DNA from: JAWCQZ01 sp038869515 [NCBI: Halobacteria archaeon]
GTDB taxonomy: Archaea; Halobacteriota; Syntropharchaeia; JACQPP01
NCBI GenBank assembly: GCA_038869515.1
Contig: JAWCQZ010000008.1
Location: 1 to 64,000, forward strand
DNA length: 64,000 bases
Direction: 5' to 3'
Part shown: piece after piece, positions 33,284-41,822 of the stretch
How positions within the stretch are numbered: position 1 is the first letter of the stretch
Layout of the letters: every line of letters starts with the position of its first letter
Position numbers and translations under genes: made by a program
Notes under the pieces: model-generated
What the model saw: only the letters and a program-made list of their open reading frames with translations
The model's database searches: none
Told to the model about the DNA's origin: nothing

Positions 33284-34661
33284 ACCCGAGTTTCTCCATC
33301 TCCTTCCGAATCTCATCCGAGAGGTCGTAGAGCCCCTTCGCCCGCGCCTTCTCCCGGACGCGGATGAGGAGGTCGAGGAGGGGCTCGGGTCCGCCCGCTG
33401 CCGCGGGGGCCGCTGCGCCGAACTCCACCCCGAACGCCTCCAGCGCCCCCGCGAAAGCCCGGCCCGCAGCCTCGAGCGCCGCCGAGCCGGCCTTCTCCAG
33501 CAGGGGGTTGGCCGCGCGCACGAAATTGTGGAGGGCGGCGAGAGCCTCCGGGGTGTTGAGGTCGTCGTCCATCGTGGCGGCGAATCGGGTCTCGAACGCG
33601 GTGGTCGCCGCCCGCAGTTTGGAGTCGGAGGCGCCCTCCTTGGAGGCCCGCTTCAGGGCGTCGCCCAGAGCCCAGTGGAACGCCTCCAGCCTCTCCCGCG
33701 CCTTGTGGGCCTCCGCGATGCGCTCCTCGTCGAAGTCGAGGGGGCTCCGGTAGTGGGCCGTGGCGAAGAAGAGGCGGAGGGTCGGGGCGCCGAACTTCCC
33801 CAGCAACTGGCGGAGGGAGATGAAGTTGCCGAGCGACTTCGACATCTTCTGGCCCCGGATGGTGATGAGTCCCGAGTGGAGCCAGTATTTCGCGTAGGGC
33901 TGTTTCCCGGAGAGGACCTCGGCGATGGCGATTTCGGCGTCGTGGTGGGGGAAGGCGAGGTCCCGGCCGCCCCCGTGGATGTCGTACTGCTCCCCGAAGT
34001 GGTGCATGGCGATGGCGGTGTCCTCGATGTGCCAGCCCGGCCTCCCGCGCCCCCAGGGGCTCGGCCACCAGGGCTCCCCGGGCTTGGCGGCCTTCCAGAG
34101 CGCGAAGTCCTCGGGGGCGCGTTTCTTCTCCCCGGGCTCGACCCGGGCGCCCGCGACGAGGTCGCCGGGGACGTTCCGCGACAGCTTGCCGAACTCCGGG
34201 AAGGCGGCGATGGAGAAGTAGACGTCGCCGCCGGAGGCGTAGGCCGCCTTCTTCGCGATGAGCCCCTCGATCTGCCCGATGAGTTCCGCGACGTAGGCGG
34301 TGCACTTGCAGTAGAGGTTCACCGTTTCGACCCCCAGGTCGGCCATGAGGTCAAGGAACTCCCGGGTGAATGTCTCGGCGATGGTTTCCGGAGGCACGCC
34401 GGCCTCCTTGGAGCGGTTGATGATTTTGTCGTCGATGTCGGTGATGTTCACGATGCAGAAGAGGGAGTAGGTCCTCCGGAGCCAGCGCGCGAGGGTGTCG
34501 AAGGCGGCGTAGGTCCGGGCGTGGCCGACGTGGGGCACGTCGTAGACCGTGGGGCCGCAGACGAACATCGTCACCCGCTTGCCCCGCATCGGGACGAAGG
34601 GCTCCTTCTTGCCGGTGAGGGTGTTGTAGAGCTGGAGGCGGCCTTCGGAGTCGGGGGCCAT
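33234..34661 (-). CDS. cysS: Cysteinyl-tRNA synthetase
   Basis: A 475-residue class I synthetase. HIGH motif as HVGHARTYAAFD, zinc ligands with FVCGPTVYD and HGGGRDLAFPHH, and KMSKS in QKMSKSLGNF. The C-terminal helical domain is present. It charges tRNA-Cys. The ATG at 34661 lies one base after the stop of a cysteine-synthase-like gene, so amino acid supply and charging are coupled. Confidence 0.95.
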   Translation of the reverse strand: MAPDSEGRLQLYNTLTGKKEPFVPMRGKRVTMFVCGPTVYDVPHVGHARTYAAFDTLARWLRRTYSLFCIVNITDIDDKIINRSKEAGVPPETIAETFTREFLDLMADLGVETVNLYCKCTAYVAELIGQIEGLIAKKAAYASGGDVYFSIAAFPEFGKLSRNVPGDLVAGARVEPGEKKRAPEDFALWKAAKPGEPWWPSPWGRGRPGWHIEDTAIAMHHFGEQYDIHGGGRDLAFPHHDAEIAIAEVLSGKQPYAKYWLHSGLITIRGQKMSKSLGNFISLRQLLGKFGAPTLRLFFATAHYRSPLDFDEERIAEAHKARERLEAFHWALGDALKRASKEGASDSKLRAATTAFETRFAATMDDDLNTPEALAALHNFVRAANPLLEKAGSAALEAAGRAFAGALEAFGVEFGAAAPAAAGGPEPLLDLLIRVREKARAKGLYDLSDEIRKEMEKLGFKVEDTEKGTKRRPAK

Positions 34662-34662
34662 G

Positions 34663-35688
34663 CTATCCACCCCCCGCCAGGGGCCCACTCTCCACCATCT
34701 TCCCGTGCAGCACGCGCTCGACCAGTTCCTTGTACCGCTCCTTCCCGTCCCCGAAGAGGAGGACTCCCTTGCCCCCGTGCTTTTTCTGGTAGCCGTCCGC
34801 CACCCGGCCCGCCGCCCACGACGAGGGGCCCGCGTCGAACCCCGCCCGGAGGAGGCGGCCCGCCCCCTCCGCGATCTCGTCGTTCGACACCTCGACCCAC
34901 TCGTCCACCACATCCTGGTGGCGGCGCACGAGGGCGGGGACCATCGAGGCCTTGAGGTTCCTCAGCCCCTGGGCGAAGTGGTCGCGGTCCTTGGGGGTCA
35001 CGGCGATGACTCTCATCTCCGGGTATTTCTGCTTGAGGTAGGCCCCCCACCCCAGGGAGCCCCCGGTCCCGACCCCGATGACCGCGAAGTCGGGCCGAGC
35101 GCCCATCTGTTTCTCGATTTCAGGTCCGGTGGTCTCGAAGTGGGCGGCGAAGTTGTCTTCGGAGGCGTACTGGTTGGGCCAGAAGTAGCGGCCCCGCTCC
35201 CCCTCGACCAGCCGCTCCACGATGCCGATGGCCTGGTCGGTCTTGGTCGCCTCGATGAAGTCGGGGTTGGACTGGTAGTGCTCCGATCTGTCGCGCTCCA
35301 CCCGGATCAGTTCGCCGCTCTTCCGGTCGACGAAAATGGTGGGGCACTCCTCCTCCGACTCGATGACGTCGGCCGCGACCTTCCGGAGCGCCTCCTTGGT
35401 CCCGGGGGAGGTGTGTTTCCAGATGACCGCCTCGAACCGGTAGCCTAATTTCCGGCTCAGCAGGCCGCGGGCGAGCGCCATCTGGCCCGCCGAGGCCTCG
35501 ACGTCGGTCTGCGCCGAGGGGTCGAACTCCCCGCGGAGGATGGCGCGGCAGACCATGAAGACCGCGGGGCGCCACTTGAGGGAGCCGGCGGGGTTGCGGA
35601 ACTCCTCTTTCGCGAACAGGTGGTCGTTGAAGGGGCGGAGGTTAACGAGGGGCGTGCGGCCCACCGAATCGAGGAGTTCGCGGGCCAT
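34663..35688 (-). CDS. Cysteine-synthase-like PLP enzyme
   Basis: A 341-residue fold type II PLP protein. ELLDSVGRTPLVNL matches the family start, and the PLP Lys is in NPAGSLKWRPA, where Ser-Val-Lys-Asp-Arg is usual. The phosphate loop is GVGTGGSLGWGAYLK. It may make cysteine from O-phosphoserine or O-acetylserine, and its link to cysS supports that. The K-W-R-P variant and several insertions suggest a distinct subfamily. The ATG at 35688 fits the family start; the frame extends six codons further. Confidence 0.8.
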   Translation of the reverse strand: MARELLDSVGRTPLVNLRPFNDHLFAKEEFRNPAGSLKWRPAVFMVCRAILRGEFDPSAQTDVEASAGQMALARGLLSRKLGYRFEAVIWKHTSPGTKEALRKVAADVIESEEECPTIFVDRKSGELIRVERDRSEHYQSNPDFIEATKTDQAIGIVERLVEGERGRYFWPNQYASEDNFAAHFETTGPEIEKQMGARPDFAVIGVGTGGSLGWGAYLKQKYPEMRVIAVTPKDRDHFAQGLRNLKASMVPALVRRHQDVVDEWVEVSNDEIAEGAGRLLRAGFDAGPSSWAAGRVADGYQKKHGGKGVLLFGDGKERYKELVERVLHGKMVESGPLAGGG

Positions 35689-35736
35689 CACAGCAAAGAC
35701 GACCACCGTCCATCGGGGCGGCTTGGCCGGCGGGCT

Positions 35737-35746
35737 CTAATAAACT
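35737..35746 (+). promoter_or_regulatory. TATA box of the exported propeller gene
   Basis: CTAATAAACT lies 28-37 bases before the ATG at 35774. Confidence 0.45.
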
Positions 35747-35773
35747 TTTCCCGGCTGCGCCGCAAGGCGCACG

Positions 35774-36997
35774 ATGAAGCGGCTCCCCCTTCTCGCCATC
35801 GCCGGAGCCGCGGCCCTCGGGCTCGCCCTCGCCCTCTCCGCCTCCTCGACTCCGTGTCCGAAGCCCGGGACCGAGGCCAACACCTCCTCCCCGGTCCGGG
35901 TCTCCTACACTCCGCTGGAGCGGGTCGTCCCCGCCCCGAACCTCCCGTCCGGCGTCGCCCCCCAGCGGTCCAACAACAACCTCGCCCTCGCCCTCCACGA
36001 AGGGCGGCTCTTCTTCGCCTTCCGGACCGCCCACTGGCACTTCGCCTCGCCGACCGCCACCCTCTACGTCCTGTCGAGCGCCGACCTCGGGAGGACGTGG
36101 GACCTGGAGGCGAAAATCGCCCCGGGGCGGGATGTGCGGGAGCCCAACTTCCTCTCGGTGAACGGCTCGCTCCTCCTCTACTTCTTCCGGGGCGGGGTGA
36201 ACCCGGTCGCCTTCGAGCCGGGCCCGACGCTGGTCGCCCGGCGGCTCGGGCCCGGGCGGTGGAGCGAGCCGGCCCCCCTCTTCCCGGAGGAGGGGTGGGT
36301 CGCGTGGCGGATCAAAGCCGAGAACGGGACCCCCTACATGCTCCGCTACCGCGGGGAGCACTACAACTTCAGCGGAGGCGCGAAGCCGCTGGAGGTCGAG
36401 TTCCTCACGAGTCGCGACGGACGGAACTGGACCCCCGTCGACCCGGCGCGCCCCGTCGTCTACAGCGGCGGCGGCTCCGAGGCGGACTTCGGATTCGACC
36501 GGTCGGGGGACCTGCTCGCCACCATACGCATCGAGGACTCCGACCCGGGCGGCATGGGGGCCCGCACCTGCCGCGCCCCGGCGGGGGACCTCGCGAACTG
36601 GGCCTGCGCTCCAGACCCGCGCCGCTACGACTCGCCCCTCGCCCTCTCCCACAACGGCTCCGTCTACCTGGTGGCCCGCCGCCACCCGCTCGGCCCCTTC
36701 GACCTCGGCGCGCAGGCCCTCCCCGGGAGCCTCCAGGCAGCCCTCTACAACGGATTCTACTGGCTCACCCCGAAGCGGACCTCCCTCTACCGGCTCGTGT
36801 CGGACGAACCGCGCGCGGAGTGGCTGCTCGACTTCCCGAGCAACGGGGACACCGCCTTCCCCGCGCTGGTGAAACTGAACGACTCGACCTACCTCCTCTA
36901 CAACTACTCCTCCGACCCGGAGGGGTGCGAGGTTCCGTGGCTGGCGGGGCAACTCGGCCCCACCGCCATCTACGCGACCCGGCTCACCCTTCCCTGA
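35774..36997 (+). CDS. Secreted sialidase-like beta-propeller protein
   Basis: A 407-residue protein with a signal peptide (residues 1-24). The rest is a six-bladed propeller of the sialidase/BNR type: an Asp-box-like SSADLGRTWDLEA near 95 and a second TSRDGRNWTPV near 215. Many N-x-S/T sites. No catalytic sialidase triad can be named. It has no PGF-CTERM tail or lipobox, so it is probably released. Glycan binding or hydrolysis outside the cell is likely but unproven. Confidence 0.65.
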   Translation: MKRLPLLAIAGAAALGLALALSASSTPCPKPGTEANTSSPVRVSYTPLERVVPAPNLPSGVAPQRSNNNLALALHEGRLFFAFRTAHWHFASPTATLYVLSSADLGRTWDLEAKIAPGRDVREPNFLSVNGSLLLYFFRGGVNPVAFEPGPTLVARRLGPGRWSEPAPLFPEEGWVAWRIKAENGTPYMLRYRGEHYNFSGGAKPLEVEFLTSRDGRNWTPVDPARPVVYSGGGSEADFGFDRSGDLLATIRIEDSDPGGMGARTCRAPAGDLANWACAPDPRRYDSPLALSHNGSVYLVARRHPLGPFDLGAQALPGSLQAALYNGFYWLTPKRTSLYRLVSDEPRAEWLLDFPSNGDTAFPALVKLNDSTYLLYNYSSDPEGCEVPWLAGQLGPTAIYATRLTLP

Positions 36998-37922
36998 CGC
37001 TCTCCCCCCGCCTCTTCCATCCCCGCGGGTAGGTGCCGGGCTCCATGACCACCTTCCACGGCTTCACCGCCACCCCGGAGGCCATGTCCCCCATCCGCTC
37101 CGAATCGACCGCCGCCTCTCCGACGCAGACCAGTTCGCCCTTCGGGGTCAGCACGGCGACCCGGCTCTCCGGGCGGAGGCCGGGAGGGGGCGGCTCCGCG
37201 AGACCGGGGGCCATGAGGGGCGCGCCGTGGCAGAGCGCCTCCACCGCGCTCTCCTTCGCCACGATTCTCGGCAGGAACCCGAGCGCTTCCTCGGGCGACT
37301 GGAGCAGCGCCCGGAGGGACTCCGGGTCTCCCGCCTCCCGCGCATCGGCGGCCTCCTTCAGCCGGTGGAGCGTCACCGCCCGCGCCTCGTCCCACGGCCC
37401 GGCGCGGGTCCTCCGCAACTGGACCATGTGCGCCCCCGTCCCGAGGGCGAGGCCGAGGTCGTGGACCAGTTTGCGGATGTAGGTCCCCGCCTCGCAGCGC
37501 ACCCGGAAGAGGGCGAGAGGGCCGTCGGCCTCCAGGATTTGCAACTCGTGGATGGTCCGGACCCGGACCCGTTTCTCGACGGCCGACCGGAGGGGGGGCC
37601 GCTGGTAGATGGGGCCGGTGAACTCCTGGACGACGGAGTCGAGGGCTCTCCGCTCGACCTCCCGGTGGAGCCGGAGGAGGCCAACATACTCCTTCTCCAG
37701 GTCGCCGGTGGCCGCGGCGAGGCCGACTCCGCGGTCGAGCCAGAGGGGGAGGACCCCGGTGACCCGGGGGTCGAGGGTCCCGACGTGGCCCGCCTTCGGG
37801 ACGCCGAGGATCTCCCGGGCCCAGAGGGCCGCCTCGTGGCTTGTGGGGCCCGGAGGCTTGTCGAGGACCAGGAGGCCCCGCTTCAGCAGGGAATCGATGG
37901 AGGGGCGTCCCGTCGCGCTCAT
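36984..37922 (-). CDS. cbf5: tRNA/rRNA pseudouridine synthase Cbf5
   Basis: A 312-residue TruB-family enzyme. The catalytic Asp is D51 in GHVGTLDPRVTGVL; KEYVGLLRLH, EAGTYIRKLVHDLG, MVQLRRTRAG and a C-terminal PUA domain are present. In archaea Cbf5 acts in H/ACA RNPs and also on tRNA U55. It is the third gene of the DUF106-cmk-cbf5 order conserved in archaea, with a four-base overlap with cmk. Confidence 0.95.
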   Translation of the reverse strand: MSATGRPSIDSLLKRGLLVLDKPPGPTSHEAALWAREILGVPKAGHVGTLDPRVTGVLPLWLDRGVGLAAATGDLEKEYVGLLRLHREVERRALDSVVQEFTGPIYQRPPLRSAVEKRVRVRTIHELQILEADGPLALFRVRCEAGTYIRKLVHDLGLALGTGAHMVQLRRTRAGPWDEARAVTLHRLKEAADAREAGDPESLRALLQSPEEALGFLPRIVAKESAVEALCHGAPLMAPGLAEPPPPGLRPESRVAVLTPKGELVCVGEAAVDSERMGDMASGVAVKPWKVVMEPGTYPRGWKRRGESVREG

Positions 37923-38446
37923 CGCTTCGCGGCGGAGATGGCGGTGCGGATGACCCGTGCGATGGCCTGGGGGCCCCAGCGGGAGGAGTCGAGGACCAGT
38001 TGGTAGGGTTCGAGGGAGGCCATCTCGATGTTGTACCAGCGCCGGTAGCGCCGCGCCTCGCACCGCTCCCTCTCCCGGACCTGCCTCCGGGCGGTCGCCA
38101 CCGAGACCCCCTCCCGGCGCGCCACCCGCGCCGCCCGGACCTCGAGGGGCGCCGTGATCCAGACCCGCAGGTCGGCCTTCGGAATGAAGTGGGCCGCCAG
38201 CCGCCCCTCCACGATGGCGTTCCGGTGGCGCGCCGCCTCGGCGGCTTGGCGCCGGTCCACCGCCCGGTCGAGGCGGGGATCGCGCTCCGCCCGGCGGCCG
38301 AACTCCGGGAGGGAGAGGCCGCGCGCCTCCGCCTCCCTCCGGAACATCTCCCCGGCAGAGATGAGGGGCCAGCCGGTCTGCTTCGAAAGGAGGTCGGCCA
38401 CGGTCGTCTTCCCGGCGCCCGGGGGGCCGCCGAGGGTGACCTTCAC
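37919..38446 (-). CDS. cmk: Cytidylate kinase
   Basis: A 175-residue P-loop kinase: LGGPPGAGKTTVA, SAGEMFRREAEARGLSL, VEGRLAAHF, and LID basic residues RERERCEARRYRRWY. It phosphorylates CMP or dCMP. The start is a GTG at 38446 overlapping the DUF106 stop as GTGA, since no ATG fits the P-loop. The archaeal Cmk type is shorter than the bacterial one. Confidence 0.93.
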   Translation of the reverse strand: MKVTLGGPPGAGKTTVADLLSKQTGWPLISAGEMFRREAEARGLSLPEFGRRAERDPRLDRAVDRRQAAEAARHRNAIVEGRLAAHFIPKADLRVWITAPLEVRAARVARREGVSVATARRQVRERERCEARRYRRWYNIEMASLEPYQLVLDSSRWGPQAIARVIRTAISAAKR

Positions 38447-39357
38447 GCCGCCATCCCCCCGGAAGCCTCCGTCGCTTCCTTCTCCTTCCGCCGCATCCGG
38501 TCCTCCATCGCCTTCTGGACCAGGTGGCTGGCCGGGAGCGTGATGAGCATGTACCAGACGATCCACCAGGGCATGATGCCGAGGGCGAGGTCGTTGGGGT
38601 GGCGGCTGCCCGAGTCGCCGGGGGAGAGGGGCGGCACCCGGAAGAGGCCGCCGGTCCTCGAAGCGATGCAACTCTCGAGGTGGTCGCGGAAGGGCCCCAT
38701 CTCGCTCCGGTAGGGACAGTGGTCCGCCACGTAGTCGAGCGCGGGGCGGTGGACCGCCGTGACGTTTCCGCACGAGGAGATGTTCCGCTGCCCGTCGGGG
38801 CTCGCGTGGGAGATTTCGAGGGTGGCGTTCGGCGGGCAGCCCTCCACCAGAGAAATGGTCTCCGAAACGGCCACCCCCGGGGGCGGCACGGTGGCGTAAA
38901 TCCACATGAAGAAGGGCAGCGAGACAACCATCAGCAGCAGCATCGGCTTCATGTTCTCGGTCATCATCGCCTGCTGCTCCCGCATCATCCCCATCTGCTC
39001 CTCGCGCGCCTTCTGGATGAGGTGCTTGTTCTGGCTCTTCATCGCCTCCCGCAACTGCTTGCCGACGCGCTGGCTCCTCTCCTGGAACGCCTTGACCTTC
39101 TTCCAGTCGGTGAACCGGAACCGGAGGAGGGTGGAGATGACGCCGGAGACGATGGCGAGGAGGGCGATGGTGGCCTGGAAGGAGTGGGCGGCGAGCGGGT
39201 CGAGGAGGGGGCGCAGGGGCTTGGCGATTTGGCCTGCGAAGGGGAGGAGGACGATCCAGAGGAGCATCGGGGCGAAGAGGAGGAGCATGGGGCGGAGGCT
39301 CGGAGCTGGCGGGGGCTGCTTTCCGGCGGGCCCCTTGGCCCCGGTTTCGGGGGGCAT
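38443..39357 (-). CDS. DUF106 / Oxa1-superfamily membrane insertase (archaeal YidC-like)
   Basis: A 304-residue protein with three membrane segments (about 24-45, 60-80, 140-160) and one near 265-285. A charged coiled-coil region (about 85-135, Met/Gln/Glu-rich) follows the second helix; this is the DUF106 layout homologous to YidC, Get1 and EMC3. A large exported loop with four cysteines (about 175-235) is an unusual addition for the family. It leads the DUF106-cmk-cbf5 operon. Confidence 0.87.
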   Translation of the reverse strand: MPPETGAKGPAGKQPPPAPSLRPMLLLFAPMLLWIVLLPFAGQIAKPLRPLLDPLAAHSFQATIALLAIVSGVISTLLRFRFTDWKKVKAFQERSQRVGKQLREAMKSQNKHLIQKAREEQMGMMREQQAMMTENMKPMLLLMVVSLPFFMWIYATVPPPGVAVSETISLVEGCPPNATLEISHASPDGQRNISSCGNVTAVHRPALDYVADHCPYRSEMGPFRDHLESCIASRTGGLFRVPPLSPGDSGSRHPNDLALGIMPWWIVWYMLITLPASHLVQKAMEDRMRRKEKEATEASGGMAA

Positions 39358-39375
39358 GGCATGGGGAGGCCAGCA

Positions 39376-39388
39376 TTCTTAATATCAC
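39376..39388. promoter_or_regulatory. Shared AT box of divergent DUF106 and PRTase operons
   Basis: TTCTTAATATCAC is centred 22-25 bases from both starts (39357 on minus and 39404 on plus) and is the only AT-rich patch in the 46-base gap. A single box may serve both directions. Confidence 0.5.
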
Positions 39389-39403
39389 TTCCCCAGGGTT
39401 CTC

Positions 39404-40057
39404 ATGGCTGCCCGCAAGGTGCGATACCTCCGGGTCTCCTGGGACGACGTGGCCCGCTTGGTCCGCCGGGTAGCCCGGGAGGTGGTGGACGAGGGGTGGC
39501 GGCCGGAGGCCATCGTCGCCATCTCGCGCGGGGGGCTCTTCCACGGCCGGGTCCTGAGCGACCTCCTCGGCATCCCCGCCCTCTACGCGGTGAAGGTGGA
39601 GCACTGGGGAGTGACGGCGACAATCACCGGAGAGGCGCGCGTCGCCGCCCCTCTCTCGGGGCCCGTGGAGGGGAAGCGGGTCCTCGCCGTGGACGACATC
39701 GCCGACACCGGCGACAGCCTCGCCCTCGTCCGGAAGCACCTCGAGGAGCGGGGGGCCGGGGAGACCCGCCTCGCGACCCTCCACTACCTGCCCTCCTCGA
39801 AGGTGCGCCCCGATTTCTACGGCAAGACGCTCCAGTCGTGGGTCTGGGTTGTCTACCCCTGGAACTTCACCGAGGACCTGGGGAACGTCGCCCGGAAGAT
39901 GCTGCCGGAGGAGGGACTGGGGGCGGCGGAACTGAGACGGAAACTGGCGGCCCGGGGATTCGCCTCGGGAGCCAAGGAGTTCGCCGACGCCCTCGCGCTC
40001 CTGAAGTGGCAGGGAAAACTCGCGCAGAAGGGGGGCCGGTGGAGGGCGGGGCCGTGA
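39404..40057 (+). CDS. Purine phosphoribosyltransferase-like protein
   Basis: A 217-residue type I PRTase: the PRPP loop VDDIADTGDSLA, AIVAISRGGLFHGRV, and WVVYPWNFTED. This is the archaeal xanthine-guanine or hypoxanthine PRT-like family (COG2236). A C-terminal helical tail of about 45 residues is present. It is first in a salvage operon and is followed by MTAP with a GTGA overlap. Confidence 0.85.
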   Translation: MAARKVRYLRVSWDDVARLVRRVAREVVDEGWRPEAIVAISRGGLFHGRVLSDLLGIPALYAVKVEHWGVTATITGEARVAAPLSGPVEGKRVLAVDDIADTGDSLALVRKHLEERGAGETRLATLHYLPSSKVRPDFYGKTLQSWVWVVYPWNFTEDLGNVARKMLPEEGLGAAELRRKLAARGFASGAKEFADALALLKWQGKLAQKGGRWRAGP

Positions 40058-40905
40058 AGCCGGAACCGGCGGTCGGCATCATCGGGGGCTCCGGCCTCTA
40101 CGAGGCGGGGTTCCTCGGCAAGGCGAAGGCGCACCGGGTCGCCACCCCGTTCGGCCCCCCCTCCGACGCCATCGTGGAGGGGCGGTTGGAGGGGCGGAGG
40201 GTGCTCTTCCTCTCCCGGCACGGGCGAGGCCACCGGTGGCCCCCCCACAAAATCCCCGCCCGGGCCAACCTCTGGGCCCTCAAGAAACTCGGCTCGACGG
40301 CCCTCCTCTCTGTCTCGGCGGTCGGCTCCCTGAAGGAGGAGATTGCGCCCCTCGACGTGGTGGTGCCGGACCAGTTGTTCGACCGGACCCGCTCGCGCCC
40401 CTCCACCTTCTTCGACGACCTCACCGTCCACGTCTCCCTGGCGGAGCCCTTCTGCCCCGTCCTCCGGGGACTCCTCGCGGGGGGGGCGCGGGAAGCGGGG
40501 GGAAAGGTCCACCCGAGGGGGACCTACGTCTGCGTCGAGGGGCCCCAGTTCTCGACCAAGGCGGAGAGCGCGGAGAACCGGCGGGCGGGGTTCGACGTGG
40601 TCGGGATGACCGCCCTCCCCGAGGCGCGGCTCGCCCGCGAGGCGCAACTCTGCTACGGCACCCTCGCCTTCTCGACCGACTACGACGTCTGGAAGGAGAC
40701 CGAGGAGGTGGATGTGGCCCGGATCCTCGGGAACCTCCGCAAGAACGCCGCCCTCGCCCAGGAGGTCCTGCGGCGGGTCGTCCCCCGCATCGCCGAGGGG
40801 CGGGAGTGCCGCTGCCGGACGGCGCTGGAGGGGGCGGTGGTCACCGACCTGAAGCGGCTGCCCGCCCCGCTCCGGGCGAAACTCAAGCTCCTCCTCGGGC
40901 CATGA
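40054..40905 (+). CDS. mtnP: S-methyl-5'-thioadenosine phosphorylase-like enzyme
   Basis: A 283-residue purine nucleoside phosphorylase of the MTAP family: VGIIGGSGLYEAG, LSRHGRGHRWPPHKIPARAN, CVEGPQFSTKAES and VVGMTALPEARLAREA, followed by FSTDYDVW. It would split methylthioadenosine or a related nucleoside, giving adenine for the PRTase next to it. Start at GTG 40054 overlaps the PRTase stop. The specificity may be for guanosine or inosine; not resolved. Confidence 0.92.
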   Translation: MKPEPAVGIIGGSGLYEAGFLGKAKAHRVATPFGPPSDAIVEGRLEGRRVLFLSRHGRGHRWPPHKIPARANLWALKKLGSTALLSVSAVGSLKEEIAPLDVVVPDQLFDRTRSRPSTFFDDLTVHVSLAEPFCPVLRGLLAGGAREAGGKVHPRGTYVCVEGPQFSTKAESAENRRAGFDVVGMTALPEARLAREAQLCYGTLAFSTDYDVWKETEEVDVARILGNLRKNAALAQEVLRRVVPRIAEGRECRCRTALEGAVVTDLKRLPAPLRAKLKLLLGP

Positions 40906-41396
40906 GCGCGGTCCGGGAGCCGGGGCTCGTCGACGGGGCGCCCGCCGACCTCGACCTCCGCCGCCAGAGCCTGGTGGCCGACGGGGGGAACTTCCTCCTC
41001 ACCATCGGGAGCGGGAAGATCGTCCTCTGGCTCGGGAGGAAGGTCCCCGAGGCGACCATCGGGGCTCTCCTGCGGGCCGTGGCGGAGGCGGACCCCCGGG
41101 CGGGGCCCCGGGAGCCCCTCCTGGTGAAGTGCTCCCACGGCGAGATTCCCCGCTACGAAGAGGAGGGGCTCCGGCTCCTGGGGCACGCCCTCGCCGAGAA
41201 CCGGGCCCTCTTCCAGGTCCCCTTCGTGGACCCGAGGGCGGTCCGGTTCTACACCCGCCACCTCGCGGCCCGGCGTGAGGTGGAGGACGTGGAGGAGACC
41301 CTCCTCTGGAAGGGGGGACCGCTCCGCCTCCGGCGGCTGGCGGAGGCCCTCCGGGCCCTGGGCGTCGAGTTCTCCGCCCGGGCCCGCTCCGAGTGA
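40902..41396 (+). CDS. Conserved hypothetical protein in the salvage operon
   Basis: A 164-residue protein. ATGA overlap with MTAP. The sequence has a hydrophobic central strand region (GGNFLLTIGSGKIVLWLG) and a Pro/Arg-rich middle, then 'PFVDPRAVRFYTRHLAARREVEDV'. No known motif. Coupling suggests a link to purine salvage, but none is visible in the sequence. Confidence 0.55.
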   Translation: MSAVREPGLVDGAPADLDLRRQSLVADGGNFLLTIGSGKIVLWLGRKVPEATIGALLRAVAEADPRAGPREPLLVKCSHGEIPRYEEEGLRLLGHALAENRALFQVPFVDPRAVRFYTRHLAARREVEDVEETLLWKGGPLRLRRLAEALRALGVEFSARARSE

Positions 41397-41399
41397 GAG

Positions 41400-41756
41400 C
41401 TACTCGGCCGAGTCCAGCAACGAAACCTTGAGGAGCCGCTCCAGCCTCTTGCGGACCGCCTCCTCGGGGGCGATTTCGTTCCGCTCCATCTTCCGGAGGA
41501 GCCCCTCCTTCATCCTCGCCTCGGCCGCCAGCTGGGCGGGGGACCAGCCCCGGGCCTCCCGGGCCCTTCGGATCGTCTCGCCGTAGTTCTCCTTGAGGAC
41601 GGGGGCGTCGAGGACGAGGCGCGCGGGCCCCGGCTCCGGGGGGGCGATTTCGGGAGCGCCGGCCTTGAGACAGGCCGGGCACGCCAGCACGGAGGCCCCT
41701 CCGACCCTCGCGCGCTTGAGTCCCGACGCCGGCTGCCCGCAGAGCTCGCAAAGCAT
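41400..41756 (-). CDS. MBF1-like zinc-ribbon HTH protein
   Basis: A 118-residue protein: a zinc ribbon (CELCGQ ... CPACLKA) and a Cro/Xre helix-turn-helix ([25 protein letters not shown]). This two-domain layout is that of archaeal multiprotein bridging factor 1, a transcription coactivator linked to translation. It shares an AT box with the divergent PAN gene. Confidence 0.88.
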   Translation of the reverse strand: MLCELCGQPASGLKRARVGGASVLACPACLKAGAPEIAPPEPGPARLVLDAPVLKENYGETIRRAREARGWSPAQLAAEARMKEGLLRKMERNEIAPEEAVRKRLERLLKVSLLDSAE

Positions 41757-41779
41757 GCCTCATTCCCGACTTGCCCGAT

Positions 41780-41792
41780 AGATATATATAAC
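41780..41792. promoter_or_regulatory. Shared TATA box of MBF1-like and PAN genes
   Basis: AGATATATATAAC is centred 30 bases before the MBF1-like ATG (41756) and about 37 before the PAN ATG (41823). Being close to a palindrome it could direct transcription both ways. Confidence 0.6.
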
Positions 41793-41822
41793 CATCTTCC
41801 CCAACGGGAAGCGATTCTTGTG

